Positions 48,072 to 57,518 of a DNA stretch of 64,000 nucleotides are shown here, piece by piece (position 1 is the first letter of the stretch; each line of letters starts with the position of its first letter). The position numbers and the translations under genes were made by a program. Source of the DNA: Streptomyces sp. CG1 (GTDB lineage Bacteria > Actinomycetota > Actinomycetes > Streptomycetales > Streptomycetaceae); contig NZ_CP163518.1 of NCBI RefSeq assembly GCF_041080625.1, forward strand, positions 2,232,001-2,296,000. Reading direction: 5' to 3'. The notes beneath the pieces were generated by a model, which was given only the letters and a program-made list of their open reading frames with translations, was not told the DNA's origin and searched no databases.

Positions 48072-49589
48072 ATGACGGACACCGAGAAGTACGTCGCCGC
48101 CATCGACCAGGGCACCACGTCCAGCCGCTGCATCGTCTTCGACCACAGCGGCGCGATCGTCGCCGTCGATCAGCGCGAGCACCGCCAGATCTTCCCCAAA
48201 CCGGGCTGGGTGGAGCACGACGCGACCGAGATCTGGTCCAAGGTGCAGGCCGTGGTGGCCGGAGCGCTCGCCAAGGCCGGGCTGCGCGCCGAGCAGCTCA
48301 GCGCGCTCGGCATCACCAACCAGCGGGAGACGACGGTCCTGTGGGACCGCGCCACGGGCAAGCCCGTGCACAACGCGATCGTCTGGCAGGACACCCGTAC
48401 CGCCGCGCTGTGCAGCGAACTGGGCGGTGCGGACGGCCAGGACCGCTTCCGCGAGCAGACCGGGCTGCCCCTCGCCAGCTACTTCTCCGGGCCCAAGGCG
48501 GCCTGGCTGCTGGACCATGTGCCCGGCCTGCGGGCGCGGGCCGAACGCGGCGAGATCGCCTTCGGGACCATCGACTCCTGGCTGATCTGGAACCTCACCG
48601 GCGGCGCCGACGGCGGCCGGCACGTCACCGACGTCACCAACGCCGGCCGCACCATGCTGATGAACCTGGAGACGCTCCAGTGGGATCCGGCCATCCTGTC
48701 CGCGATGAACGTACCCCAGCAGGTCCTGCCCGAGATCAGGTCATCGGCCGAGGTGTACGGCACGGCGGTCGGCCAACTCGCGGGTGTGCCCGTGGCCTCC
48801 GCGCTGGGCGACCAGCAGGCCGCCGTCTTCGGGCAGGCCTGCTACGACGTGGGCACCGCGAAGAACACGTACGGCACCGGCAGTTTCCTGCTGCTGAACA
48901 CCGGCAACCGGCCGGTGCCGTCCAAGAACGGGCTGCTAACGACCATGGGCTACCAGATCGGCGCGGAGGCGCCCGTGTACTGCTTGGAGGGGTCCATAGC
49001 GATAACGGGCGCGCTGGTCCAGTGGTTCCGCGACCAGCTCGGCATCATCCGCACCGCCGACGAGATCGAGACACTCGCGGCGAGCGTCGAGGACAACGGC
49101 GGCGCCTACATCGTGCCCGCGTTCTCCGGCCTGTTCGCGCCCTACTGGCGCTCCGACGCGCGCGGTGTGGTCACCGGCCTCACCCGGTACGTCACGAAGG
49201 CCCATCTCGCCCGCGCGGTGCTGGAGGCGACGAGCTGGCAGACCCGGGAAGTCGTGGACGCCATGTATCAGGACTCCGGTGTCCGGATCTCCACGTTGAA
49301 GGTCGACGGCGGTATGACCAAGAACAACCTGCTCATGCAGCACCAGGCGGATGTCCTCGGCGTGCCGGTGATCCGGCCCCGGGTGTCGGAGACGACCTGT
49401 CTGGGCGCCGCCTACGCGGCCGGTCTGGCGACGGGGGTGTGGAACGACCTGGACGAGCTGAAGTCGCACTGGCAGCGGGACGCGGAGTGGACGCCCGCGA
49501 TGGAGTCGTCGGTACGCGACCGCGAGTACCGAAACTGGCGCAAGGCCGTCGAGAAGAGCCTCGGGTGGCTGGAGGAGGACGGCGCGTAG
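48072..49589 (+). CDS. glpK: Glycerol kinase
   Basis: 505 residues from ATG 48072, with GGGACAG upstream. FGGY-family motifs: [13 protein letters not shown] at the N-terminus, [30 protein letters not shown], and the C-terminal [12 protein letters not shown]. It phosphorylates glycerol entering through GlpF. In other streptomycetes glpD follows; here no dehydrogenase gene follows, only a start-like signal and a strong terminator. Confidence 0.95.
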   Translation: MTDTEKYVAAIDQGTTSSRCIVFDHSGAIVAVDQREHRQIFPKPGWVEHDATEIWSKVQAVVAGALAKAGLRAEQLSALGITNQRETTVLWDRATGKPVHNAIVWQDTRTAALCSELGGADGQDRFREQTGLPLASYFSGPKAAWLLDHVPGLRARAERGEIAFGTIDSWLIWNLTGGADGGRHVTDVTNAGRTMLMNLETLQWDPAILSAMNVPQQVLPEIRSSAEVYGTAVGQLAGVPVASALGDQQAAVFGQACYDVGTAKNTYGTGSFLLLNTGNRPVPSKNGLLTTMGYQIGAEAPVYCLEGSIAITGALVQWFRDQLGIIRTADEIETLAASVEDNGGAYIVPAFSGLFAPYWRSDARGVVTGLTRYVTKAHLARAVLEATSWQTREVVDAMYQDSGVRISTLKVDGGMTKNNLLMQHQADVLGVPVIRPRVSETTCLGAAYAAGLATGVWNDLDELKSHWQRDAEWTPAMESSVRDREYRNWRKAVEKSLGWLEEDGA

Positions 49590-49664
49590 CGAAGAGCGCG
49601 TAGAAGGAGTACGACGCATGGCGGAGCCTGCCGCACGCGCGCGTGGCGTGCTCCTCACCGGACC

Positions 49665-49700
49665 ACGGCCCGTACCCCGGTCGGCGGGGGTACGGGCCGT
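49665..49700 (+). terminator. Strong terminator hairpin after glpK
   Basis: ACGGCCCGTACCCC (49665-49678) and GGGGTACGGGCCGT (49687-49700) are perfect 14-bp arms with an 8-base loop. It lies 76 bp after the glpK stop and 68 bp before the convergent cvnD stop, so it may serve both strands. No T-run. Confidence 0.85.
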
Positions 49701-49767
49701 GCCCGTCCCGTCGGTCAGCGGCAGGGGCGTGTCTCGTCGGCCAGCTGAAGGGTCCGTGCCCCGTGGG

Positions 49768-50373
49768 TCAGCCGAGGGCGGCCTGGCGGCGGTCCGTCGC
49801 GTGGTCCATCGCGTGCTGGACCACCCCGATGAGCACCTCCTTGACCGACTGCCGGTCACGCGCGTCACAGAGCAGCACGGGAACGTCGTCGTCCAGGTCG
49901 AGGGCCTGCCGTACGGACTCGGTCGGGTAACGGGCCGCTCCCTCGAAACAGTTGACGCCGACGAGGAAGGGCAGGGAACGCCGCTCGAAGTAGTCGACGG
50001 CGGCGAAGCAGTCCTCCAGCCGGCGGGTGTCGGCGAGGACCACGGCGCCGAGCGCGCCCTCGGACAGCTCGTCCCACATGAACCAGAACCGTTCCTGTCC
50101 GGGCGTACCGAAGAGGTACAGCACCAGGTCCTCGCGCAGGGTGATCCGGCCGAAGTCCATGGCCACGGTGGTGGTGTGCTTGGCCTCCACACCGCTGGTG
50201 TCGTCGACCGGGCGTCCGGCCTCGGAGAGCGTTTCCTCGGTGCGCAGCGGCCTGATCTCGCTGACCGCCCCGACGAGGGTCGTCTTGCCCACGCCGAAGC
50301 CGCCGGCCACCAGGATCTTGAGCGTGACGGGCTCGACCGGGGGCTTGCCGCGCTCAGAACGCCCGAAGATCAT
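49768..50373 (-). CDS. cvnD: Conservon GTPase CvnD
   Basis: 201 residues from ATG 50373. A small Ras-like/MglA-type GTPase of the conservon: P-loop GGFGVGKTT (24-32), switch region DFGRITL, TPGQERFWFMWDEL (DxxG equivalent) and NCFEGA (NKxD equivalent, N-x-F-D degenerate). It acts at the membrane with CvnA, B and C as a receptor-like signalling complex. It is separated from cvnC by 190 bp, unlike the overlapping start typical of conservons. Confidence 0.9.
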   Translation of the reverse strand: MIFGRSERGKPPVEPVTLKILVAGGFGVGKTTLVGAVSEIRPLRTEETLSEAGRPVDDTSGVEAKHTTTVAMDFGRITLREDLVLYLFGTPGQERFWFMWDELSEGALGAVVLADTRRLEDCFAAVDYFERRSLPFLVGVNCFEGAARYPTESVRQALDLDDDVPVLLCDARDRQSVKEVLIGVVQHAMDHATDRRQAALG

Positions 50374-50563
50374 CGGTCTCTTCTCCTGCTTGATGGGGGT
50401 CGGGCGACGGCCGGCCGTGGCCGCCGCCGGGGGTTTGGACGCTGCGTACCGCGCCGGGACCGAGGCGGGCGACCGCAGGGCCGGCCCGCCCCGGGCCGAC
50501 GTCCGCCGTGCCGCCGGGGCAGTGGCCGTGGCCTGTCACGTCAGTGCTCCGTTCCCGCGCCCG

Positions 50564-50959
50564 TCACAGCGCCCGGAGGCCGTTGATGACGTCGCGCAGA
50601 ATACTCTCGTCCGGCAGTTCGGCCGGGGGCACCGGGCGTGTGACATGGACGAGTTCCGCGTGCACGAGGTCGCCGATCAGGACGCGCACCACGCCGATCG
50701 GCAGGGCGAGTTCGGCGGCGAGTTCGGCGACCGACTGCGGTGCGTCCCGGCAGAGCCCGACGATCTCCACGTGCTCGGGCGACAGCGTCGGATCCGTCTC
50801 CGGGTCGCCCACGTCCGGTTCCGTGACGACCACCGCGATCACGTCGAGCCGGTGCTGGGCCGGGCTCGTGGTGCGGCCGCGCGTCATGGCGTACGGACGG
50901 ACGACCGGTCCGGCCTCGTCGTCGAACCAGTGGTTTCTTGCCTGACCGTCTGTGCTCAT
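50564..50959 (-). CDS. cvnC: Conservon DUF742 protein CvnC
   Basis: 131 residues. The DUF742 signature is complete: VRPYAMTRGRT near the start and DLVHAELVHVTRP in the winged-helix-like core (LCRDAPQSVAELAAELALPIGVVRVLIGDL). Small cytoplasmic adaptor between CvnB and CvnD. Overlaps no neighbour; cvnB ends 10 bp upstream of its start. Confidence 0.92.
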   Translation of the reverse strand: MSTDGQARNHWFDDEAGPVVRPYAMTRGRTTSPAQHRLDVIAVVVTEPDVGDPETDPTLSPEHVEIVGLCRDAPQSVAELAAELALPIGVVRVLIGDLVHAELVHVTRPVPPAELPDESILRDVINGLRAL

Positions 50960-50968
50960 GTCATCCCA

Positions 50969-51403
50969 CTACCCGCCTGCGGGCAGATCGGTGCGCGGGG
51001 CGGTGCCCAGATGCACACCGACCCGCTTGACCAGGAGCGTCATCTCGTAGGCGACCTGTCCGACATCGGAGTCGGCGTCGGAGAAGACCGCGAGGCAGCT
51101 GCCGTCCCCGGCGGCGGTGACGAACAGGAAGGCATCGTCCAGCTCGACCACCGTCTGGCGGACGCCGCCCGCGTCGAAGTGGCGGCCCACGCCCTTGGCG
51201 AGGCTGTGGAAGCCGGAGGCGACGGCGGCCAGATGCTCGCTGTCCTCCCTGGTCAGGTCCTTGGACACGCCCGTGGGCAGGCCGTCGCCGGACAGCACGA
51301 CGGCCTTGCGGATGCTGGCGACCCGGTCGACCAGGTCGTCCAGGAGCCAGTTCAGCTCCCCCTTGTTCGTCGCCGTGTGGTCGGTCGCCTTCGGTGCGGT
51401 CAT
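50969..51403 (-). CDS. cvnB: Conservon roadblock/LC7 protein CvnB
   Basis: 144 residues from ATG 51403, overlapping the cvnA stop (ATGA at 51400-51403). Residues 15-120 form a roadblock/longin fold (LNWLLDDLVDRVASIRKAVVLSGDGLPTG, FLFVTAAGDGSCLAVFSDADSDVGQVAYEMTLLVKRV). Such proteins work as GTPase regulators for CvnD. Confidence 0.93.
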   Translation of the reverse strand: MTAPKATDHTATNKGELNWLLDDLVDRVASIRKAVVLSGDGLPTGVSKDLTREDSEHLAAVASGFHSLAKGVGRHFDAGGVRQTVVELDDAFLFVTAAGDGSCLAVFSDADSDVGQVAYEMTLLVKRVGVHLGTAPRTDLPAGG

Positions 51404-54400
51404 GGACCGTCCCCCTTAGTCGTTCCTTGTGCTGTGCCGTTCTGGACGCCCTCATCCGCGGCGTTCTCCTCGCGGCCGCGCTGCCAGCCGCGCTGGAGCG
51501 AGGCCATTCTGCTGCGGACCTCGTCGGCGTCGCGGTCGGCGGGTCGCGCCGCGCGTTCGGCCGGCCGCGCGGTGTCCTGCTTGAGCTGAGGTGCCAGGCT
51601 GGCCTGCCGAACCCGCCGGGGCAGGGGGCCGACGGCCGGCTCTGCCTCGCCGGTGGGTTGGGACGCCTGGCCGGTGAGTTGGGACGCCTGGCCGGTGGGC
51701 TGGGCTTCCTCGCCTGCCGGCTCGACCGTGCCGCCGTGCGGACGGGACCCTTCGCCGGTGTGCAGAGCCGTGCCGCCACCGGCGCCAGCTCGCTCGCCGC
51801 TCGACTCGGCCGTGCCGCCACCGGCACCGACCCGCTCCCCAGCCGGCTCAGACGTGCCACCGCCCGATCTCGCCCGCTCGCCGGTGAACCCGGTCGTGGC
51901 GTCGTCAGCCCGCCGTGGGGCTGCCTGGTCCGCGGCAGCGGGTGGCGTGGGCCGGGTGCGCCGGGGCAGGGCGGGAACGTCGGGGGTGGCTTCGGTGCCC
52001 GCGGCGGGAGCCGACCCGGGTTCCTCGACTCGGTCGGTGGGTTCGGCGGGGCGGCGGGTGGCCGTGGTGCGCCGGCGTGCGGGCAGCGGGGCCAGTCCGC
52101 CGGTGTCGGGGCGGCGAGGGGCGGCGGAGGGCTGCTGGTCGGGATCGTCGCGGCGGGAGCGCTGGTCGGTGACAGGCCTGCCGTGCGAGCTGACCAGTTT
52201 GGGGGTCTGCCGGCGCGGCAGCGGTACGGGCCCGCGATCGCCGTCCCCTTCGCGTGACCGTCGCTCGCTGTCCCCGTCGCGTGACCGTCGCTCGCTGTCC
52301 CCGTCGCGTGACCTGTGGTCGCCGTCGTCTTCGCGTGCCCAGCGGTCGCCGTCCTCCTCGCCCGGCCCGCGGTCGCCGTCGTCTTCGCGTGACCCGTGGT
52401 CGGCGGCCGGGGAGGGCGTCGGGTCGTCGGCGCGGGCGAGGGAGCGGCGGGGCCGGAAGAGTCCGCCGCGCTCGCTCTCCTCGTCCTCCAGGACGCCGGG
52501 GAAGTCGTCGATGGCGTCGAGATCCACCGGCGCCTCCAGTTCGACCGGGCCGTCCAGCAGCGAGGTCGGCAGGCCGGGCAGCTGCACCGGCCCCGTGGCG
52601 CGTCCGCCGGCACGGCCCGACGGCCCGATACCCTTCCGGCCGCGGTCCCGGTCGAGGCGGAAGCCGAGGCCGTTGGTGTCCGGTACGTCGTCGCTCAGCA
52701 GCGCGTCGGGGATGAAGACGACGGCGGTGGTGCCGCCGTAGGGCGACGGCTGGAGGGAGACCCGTACGTTCTGGCGCTGGGCGAGCCGGCTGACCACGAA
52801 CAGACCGAGCCGGTCGGTGTCGGACAGTTCGAACTCGGGGGTCTCGGCGAGGCGCAGGTTGGCGTCCAGAAGGGCCTCTGCCGTCATGCCGAGACCCCGG
52901 TCGTGGATCTCCAGTGTGAAGCCGTTGGCGACCCGCTCGCCGAGCACCTGGACGGCGGTGTGCGGGGGCGAGAACACCGTGGCGTTCTCCAGGAGTTCGG
53001 CCACGAGGTGGGTGAGGTCGGCGACGGCCGGTCCGGTGACGGCGACCCGGGGCAGGCGCCGGACCTCGATGCGTTCGTAGTCCTCCACCTCGGCGACGGA
53101 GGCACGCACGATGTCCATCAGCTGCACCGGGCGGCGCCATTGCCGCGAGGGAGCGGCGCCGGAGAGGATCACCAGGCCCTCGGCGTGCCGGCGCATACGG
53201 GTGGTGAGGTGGTCCAGGCGGAACAGGTCGGCGAGTTCGTCGGTGTCCTCGGTGCGGCGTTCCATGGTGTCGAGCAGCGTGAGCTGCTTGTGCAGCAGCA
53301 CCTGGCTGCGGCGGGCGAGGTTGACGAAGACCTCGGAGACACCGGAGCGCAGTTCGGCCTGCTTGACGGCGGCCTCGACGGCGGCGCGCTGGAGGGTGTT
53401 GAGTGCCTGGCCGACCTCGCCTATCTCGTTCTTGTCAAACTCCAGGCGCGGCACCTCGGTCTCGACGTCGACCTCTTCCCCGGCGGACAGGCGGCGCATC
53501 ACGCTGGGCAGCCGGACGCCGGAGGCCTCGTGCGCGTCCAGGCGCAGCTGGCGCAGGTCGCGGACGAGGCTGCGGCCGATCCGGACGGACAGGACGAGGG
53601 AGAGCACGAGCGCGATCAGACCGAGAAGGCCCGCGACGGCCGCCTGCAGGATGACGCCGATGGCCACGGGGTGCGTACGGCTCTGGAAGCGGTCGCCCAC
53701 CTGGTCGTCGAGGGTGCCGAGTTCGTCCAGGACGCCGGCGGCCTCGGAGTCCCAGCTCTGCGCGGTGACACCGCGCGGAGTGCCGGAGCCCGTGCCGATG
53801 ACGGTCTGTTCGGCCGTGCGCAGCGGGGCGGTGGTGGCGTTCTTCCAGAGGCGTTCGTAGCGATCGCGCTCGGCGGAGGGCAGCAGCGGCAGGCTGACCT
53901 CGTACAGGACCCTGCGCTGGGCGACGAGGTCGGAGATGTCGCGGGTCTCGGCACGCGTGAGCGTGCCGACGACGAGGGAGGAGCCGAGCAGCGCGTCCTC
54001 GCGGGAGAGCAGCTCGCGGGCACGGCTCACGTTGACCATCGCGCGGGACTGCGCGTCCAGTTCGACGTCGTCGATGCCTTCGAGGCCGGCGAGCAGGGTG
54101 AAGCAGGGGTCGACGAGACGGTTGTACAGGTCGTAGGCCTGGGTGCGGGTGACGGTGCCCTGCTCGACGCTGCGGCGCAGCGAGTCGAGGCCGTCGAAGG
54201 CGTCCAGGACCGCGGCGACGCGTCCGCTGTCGTTCGCGTCCATGGAGTCGAGGACGTCGTGGTCGCCGGCGTTCTTCCGGATCTTGGCGATCGCCCGGTC
54301 GGTGACGGTGCGGGTGCGCTGCAGCGCGGTGAGGGCGTCGGCGGCTCGCGGGTCGGCGAGGTAGACGAGGGTCTGGCGGCGCTCCTGCTGCAGTCCGCGG

Positions 54401-54576
54401 ACGGTGTCCTCGGCCGGGTAGCCGATGCCCTGCTTGACGTCCGAAACGTGGAACAGCCGGGCGACGTCGCGCCCTGTGAGTACCGTTGCGAAGCCCCAGA
54501 TGGCGGTCAGGGACACCAGCGGCACGAGAAGCAGCGCCACGATCTTCCGGCGGATGGACTTCCCGCGAAAGCGCAT
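51400..54576 (-). CDS. cvnA: Conservon sensor CvnA: histidine-kinase-like with NIT domain and repetitive C-terminal tail
   Basis: 1,058 residues from ATG 54576, with GGGGGAGG just upstream. TM1 is at residues 12-34, an extracellular nitrate/nitrite-sensing (NIT-type) domain at about 50-300, TM2 at 303-332, HAMP about 335-400 and a HATPase_c domain about 510-620 (LVAELLENATVFSPPHTAVQV). After residue about 650 comes a disordered tail rich in Arg, Asp, Glu, Gly and Thr, with a 9-residue repeat (RSRDGDSER) and GERxxxGGGTxE repeats. The receptor signals to CvnB-D. The tail is longer than most conservon kinases. Confidence 0.9.
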   Translation of the reverse strand: MRFRGKSIRRKIVALLLVPLVSLTAIWGFATVLTGRDVARLFHVSDVKQGIGYPAEDTVRGLQQERRQTLVYLADPRAADALTALQRTRTVTDRAIAKIRKNAGDHDVLDSMDANDSGRVAAVLDAFDGLDSLRRSVEQGTVTRTQAYDLYNRLVDPCFTLLAGLEGIDDVELDAQSRAMVNVSRARELLSREDALLGSSLVVGTLTRAETRDISDLVAQRRVLYEVSLPLLPSAERDRYERLWKNATTAPLRTAEQTVIGTGSGTPRGVTAQSWDSEAAGVLDELGTLDDQVGDRFQSRTHPVAIGVILQAAVAGLLGLIALVLSLVLSVRIGRSLVRDLRQLRLDAHEASGVRLPSVMRRLSAGEEVDVETEVPRLEFDKNEIGEVGQALNTLQRAAVEAAVKQAELRSGVSEVFVNLARRSQVLLHKQLTLLDTMERRTEDTDELADLFRLDHLTTRMRRHAEGLVILSGAAPSRQWRRPVQLMDIVRASVAEVEDYERIEVRRLPRVAVTGPAVADLTHLVAELLENATVFSPPHTAVQVLGERVANGFTLEIHDRGLGMTAEALLDANLRLAETPEFELSDTDRLGLFVVSRLAQRQNVRVSLQPSPYGGTTAVVFIPDALLSDDVPDTNGLGFRLDRDRGRKGIGPSGRAGGRATGPVQLPGLPTSLLDGPVELEAPVDLDAIDDFPGVLEDEESERGGLFRPRRSLARADDPTPSPAADHGSREDDGDRGPGEEDGDRWAREDDGDHRSRDGDSERRSRDGDSERRSREGDGDRGPVPLPRRQTPKLVSSHGRPVTDQRSRRDDPDQQPSAAPRRPDTGGLAPLPARRRTTATRRPAEPTDRVEEPGSAPAAGTEATPDVPALPRRTRPTPPAAADQAAPRRADDATTGFTGERARSGGGTSEPAGERVGAGGGTAESSGERAGAGGGTALHTGEGSRPHGGTVEPAGEEAQPTGQASQLTGQASQPTGEAEPAVGPLPRRVRQASLAPQLKQDTARPAERAARPADRDADEVRSRMASLQRGWQRGREENAADEGVQNGTAQGTTKGDGP
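52254..52334. repeat. Tandem 27-bp repeat inside cvnA
   Basis: Two exact 27-bp copies (52254-52280 and 52281-52307) and a diverged third (52308-52334) encode the 9-residue RSRDGDSER-type repeat. It keeps the reading frame. The repeats make this tail a likely site of length variation between strains. Confidence 0.8.
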
Positions 54577-54991
54577 GGCCTCCCCCAGCTCGACCCCCAC
54601 CGGCCCGGGGTGCACATGTCCGTCAACAAACGGCGCGAGCCTACTACCGCCCCACACTTAACTCGAAGACATGTCCGGAGGGCGAACTTCCACTCCGACG
54701 GCGAGACGTGCCGAGTTGTCCGGGCATTGCGGGAGATTGTCACCGCGATCCGGCCCGCGCGCCCGGTGGGACCGCGATGTCGCGGCGGGGCGGTTGGCTG
54801 GATTTTTTCGCAGGTGGGGAATCTTCCGACGATCTCATTCGTCCTTCTCTACGGGAAATGGGGGCGGATTGGGCCACAGGAGCCGCATCCCGCACCCCGG
54901 CGGCGTAAAACAGCGCAAGCCGGGCATCCACTGGGGGTCGGAATCCTGTGGCACAGGGGCGAGCGGTCTGCTGGCGGTGGGGAGTGACACG
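54577..54991. promoter_or_regulatory. Divergent intergenic region between cvnA and the next gene
   Basis: 415 bp containing the promoters of both directions. The only repeat I see is ACATGTCCG at 54614-54622 and at 54669-54677 (55-bp spacing). There is a T-rich run at 54803-54808. No gene or hairpin of note is visible. Confidence 0.4.
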
Positions 54992-55525
54992 GTGACGGGC
55001 ACGGCGGAGCGGCGCGAAGCGCCGGAGAAGAGCGGGGCGGGGCGCTCGGCGGAGCGGCGGGACCTGAGGGCGCCGGATCGCGACATTCCGGTGCGGGGAC
55101 GCGCCGGGGAGTCCAGCGGCGAACGACAGCAGAAGTACCGGCCGTTGTGGATCGAGGAGCCCGCCAAACGGCACCCGATGCCTGATCCGGTGCGTACGGC
55201 GGCGGTGCGGGCGCTCCTGATCATCGCGGTGACGCTGATCCAGGCGATGGTGGCGTTCCTGTGCACGATGGCCGACTCCTGGCTGGCGTTCCCCATGGTG
55301 ATCAGCAGTGTGGCGAGCACGGTGGTGGCCACCTGGGCCGTGGTCGACGTATGGGTGACCCGCCAGGTGTGGAACCAGCGGTACGGCGTGGTCTCCGAGC
55401 CGAGCAGTACGGCCCGGGCGCTGCGCCGCGAGCGGCGCGCCCGCCGGCGCGAGGAGCGGGCGGCCCTGCGCGAGCAGAAGCGGATACGCCGGCAGGGCGG
55501 TACCGGGCAGCTGTCCCACCTCTGA
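54992..55525 (+). CDS. Conserved membrane protein next to the conservon
   Basis: 177 residues from GTG 54992, with GGGGAG seven bases upstream; longer in-frame starts (54977 and upstream) look less likely. The N-terminal half is charged and disordered. A pair of hydrophobic segments (AVRALLIIAVTLIQAMVAFLCTM and WLAFPMVISSVASTVVATWAVV) forms the membrane part. The C-terminus is a highly basic helix of Arg/Glu (ALRRERRARRREERAALREQKRIRR). Function unknown; such genes are often beside conservons. A role in conservon signalling is inference. Confidence 0.7.
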   Translation: MTGTAERREAPEKSGAGRSAERRDLRAPDRDIPVRGRAGESSGERQQKYRPLWIEEPAKRHPMPDPVRTAAVRALLIIAVTLIQAMVAFLCTMADSWLAFPMVISSVASTVVATWAVVDVWVTRQVWNQRYGVVSEPSSTARALRRERRARRREERAALREQKRIRRQGGTGQLSHL

Positions 55526-55696
55526 GCCGGAGCGGACAGGACACCTGCGAGCCGGAGCAGGCAGAGCCGGCATGACCGAGTGGGGTCACGCCAGTTCCGG
55601 CCCGCCACCGCTCACGGGTCCCGGCCCGTCACCCTGTGCCGGGTCGCCCGCCGCCCCTCGCCCGGGAGGCCCGTCACCGCTGGTCCGCCCCCGCCG

Positions 55697-56884
55697 TCAC
55701 ATCACGGCCGGTACGGCCTGTTCCCGCTCCTGCCGCTGGAGTTCACGCCGGGCGCGCATGAAGGCGCGGGGCCGGTCCACCCCGAGGACGGCGACGGTAC
55801 GGCCGCCTCGCTCGTAGTGGGCGAGGAAGCCGGACTCGGCGGGGCCGTCGTCGGTGATCTCGCCCTCGGTGAGGCGGACGGTGTCGCCATCGCGGTGCCG
55901 GCCCGCGAACTGGATCCGGGAGCCGTACTGGTCGGACCAGAAGTACGGCACCGTGCGGACCCGTTCGAGGGTGCGGCCGGCGAGCAGGTTGGTGACGGCG
56001 ACGCGGGGCTGCTCGGTGGCGGAGGTCCAGTGCTCGGCCCGGCTGCCACCGACGCGGGCGACGTCGCCGACCGCGACCACCTGGGGCAGGGCCGTGGCAC
56101 AGCCGTCGTCGCACAGCACACCGTCGTGCAGCGCGAGCGTCGAGCCCACCAGCCAGGAGGTGTTGGGGGAGGCGCCGATGCCGACGATCACGAGGTCGGC
56201 GGGGAGCGTGCGGCCGTCGGTGAGGTCGACGCCGGTCACGGTGGCGGCGCCTCGCAGACCGGCCACGCCGGTTCCGGTGATCAGCTCCACGCCGCGGCGC
56301 CGGTGCAGGGCGGCGCACACGGCGGCCATGTCCGCGCCGAGCTGGGGCACCAGCGGCAGCGGTGCGGCCTCGACGACGGTGACCGCATGGCCGAGCCCGG
56401 CGCACGAGGACGCGGTCTCGGCACCGATGAAGCCGCCGCCGATGACGACGACCCGGCGGGGTCCCCGGCCGAGGTCGGCGCGCAGGGCAAGGGCGTCGTC
56501 CAGGGTGCGCAGGGTATGGACGCCGGACGGGCTGTCGCCGGGGAGCCTGCGGGCGGCCGCGCCGGTGGCGAGGACGACGCCGTCGGTGGAGACCGTACGG
56601 CCGTCGTCGAGGAGGACGGTGCGGCCGCGGGTGTCGAGCCCGCGGGCCCGGACGCCGAGCAGCCACTCGGCGTCGAGTCCGGCGGTTTCGCCGGCGTCGG
56701 TGAGGGCGAGCTGATCCTCGTCGGTACGGCCGGTGAGGAAGTCCTTGGAGAGGGGAGGCCGGTCGTAGGGGCGGTGGGATTCCTCGCCGACGAGCACGAG
56801 TCGGCCGTCGAAGCCCTGGGCGCGCAGTTCCCGGGCGGCGTAGAGCCCGGAGAGGGAGGCGCCGACGATGGTCACGGTCCTCAT
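55697..56884 (-). CDS. FAD-dependent ferredoxin reductase
   Basis: 395 residues from ATG 56884. FAD site at the N-terminus (VTIVGASLSGLYAARELRAQGFDG), NAD(P) site in the middle (VVVIGGGFIGAETASS), VVAVGDVA in the last FAD contact, and an atypical ferredoxin-reductase-family C-terminal domain. It resembles BphA4/rubredoxin-type reductases of oxygenase electron chains. With the Rieske ferredoxin 235 bp upstream it would deliver NADH electrons to the Rieske oxygenase at 63091. Partner assignment is by context. Confidence 0.85.
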   Translation of the reverse strand: MRTVTIVGASLSGLYAARELRAQGFDGRLVLVGEESHRPYDRPPLSKDFLTGRTDEDQLALTDAGETAGLDAEWLLGVRARGLDTRGRTVLLDDGRTVSTDGVVLATGAAARRLPGDSPSGVHTLRTLDDALALRADLGRGPRRVVVIGGGFIGAETASSCAGLGHAVTVVEAAPLPLVPQLGADMAAVCAALHRRRGVELITGTGVAGLRGAATVTGVDLTDGRTLPADLVIVGIGASPNTSWLVGSTLALHDGVLCDDGCATALPQVVAVGDVARVGGSRAEHWTSATEQPRVAVTNLLAGRTLERVRTVPYFWSDQYGSRIQFAGRHRDGDTVRLTEGEITDDGPAESGFLAHYERGGRTVAVLGVDRPRAFMRARRELQRQEREQAVPAVM

Positions 56885-57119
56885 ACGGCACGGCTCCTTG
56901 CGGGGGCGGCGGGACGGAGGGGGCGAACCGGTGCGTCACCGGCGGGGCGGCACGCTGGTCTCCGGCCGGCGGGCCGGGAGGTGACGGAGCGGAGCGCGCG
57001 GCACCTCCCGGCCCGAAGGGCACGAAGGGAGCGGGCAGTGCCGCGGAGGTGGCGAAGGGGGATGCGGCCGCGGCAGCCGCAGACGGTGTCCCTGCGGTCG
57101 CGGCGGTCAGCGTTGGTGT

Positions 57120-57443
57120 TCATGCTGCCGTTCCCTCCTCCGCCGTGAGGTGGACATGGACGACGCCGTCCTCGACGGTGACGCGGTGGGTGCGCACGGG
57201 GCGGCGGGCCGGAAGGCAGGTCGGCTCGCCGGTGCGCAGGTCGAAGGACGCGGCGTGCAGCGGGCATTCGACCAGGCAGCCCTCCAGCCAGCCCTCGGAG
57301 AGGGACGCGTCCTGGTGGGTACAGGTGTCGTCGATGGCGTACAGCCCGCCGTCTTCGGTGCGGAACACGGCGACAGGCGGCGTGGTCTCGACGCGGACGG
57401 ACTCACCCTCGGCGAGGTCTTCGAGGCGGCAGACGGGAATCAC
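57120..57443 (-). CDS. Rieske-type [2Fe-2S] ferredoxin
   Basis: 107 residues from GTG 57443, with a GAGAGGGGGG run upstream. Rieske ligands C41-x-H43 and C60-x2-H63 are complete (DDTCTHQDASL and VECPLHAASFDL). It matches phenylpropionate-dioxygenase-type ferredoxin subunits and probably carries electrons to the oxygenase. Co-transcribed with the reductase gene. Divergent from the IclR gene across 302 bp that contains the twin palindromes. Confidence 0.87.
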   Translation of the reverse strand: MIPVCRLEDLAEGESVRVETTPPVAVFRTEDGGLYAIDDTCTHQDASLSEGWLEGCLVECPLHAASFDLRTGEPTCLPARRPVRTHRVTVEDGVVHVHLTAEEGTAA

Positions 57444-57518
57444 GGGCCCCCCTCTCGGTCCGGGACGCTCGGTCCGGGACCTGCTGGATGCAGGCGTCAG
57501 GGATGACAGACGGGAGTC

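Noticed and set aside
49618..50586. 322-codon plus-strand open frame starting at the orphan site after glpK
   Set aside because: It runs through a terminator hairpin and the antisense of cvnD and cvnC; no family resemblance.
52254..52334. Possible CRISPR-like repeats
   Set aside because: 27-bp units without spacers, in frame inside cvnA; a coding tandem repeat.
52396..54987. 863-codon plus-strand open frame
   Set aside because: Antisense shadow of cvnA; low-complexity composition.
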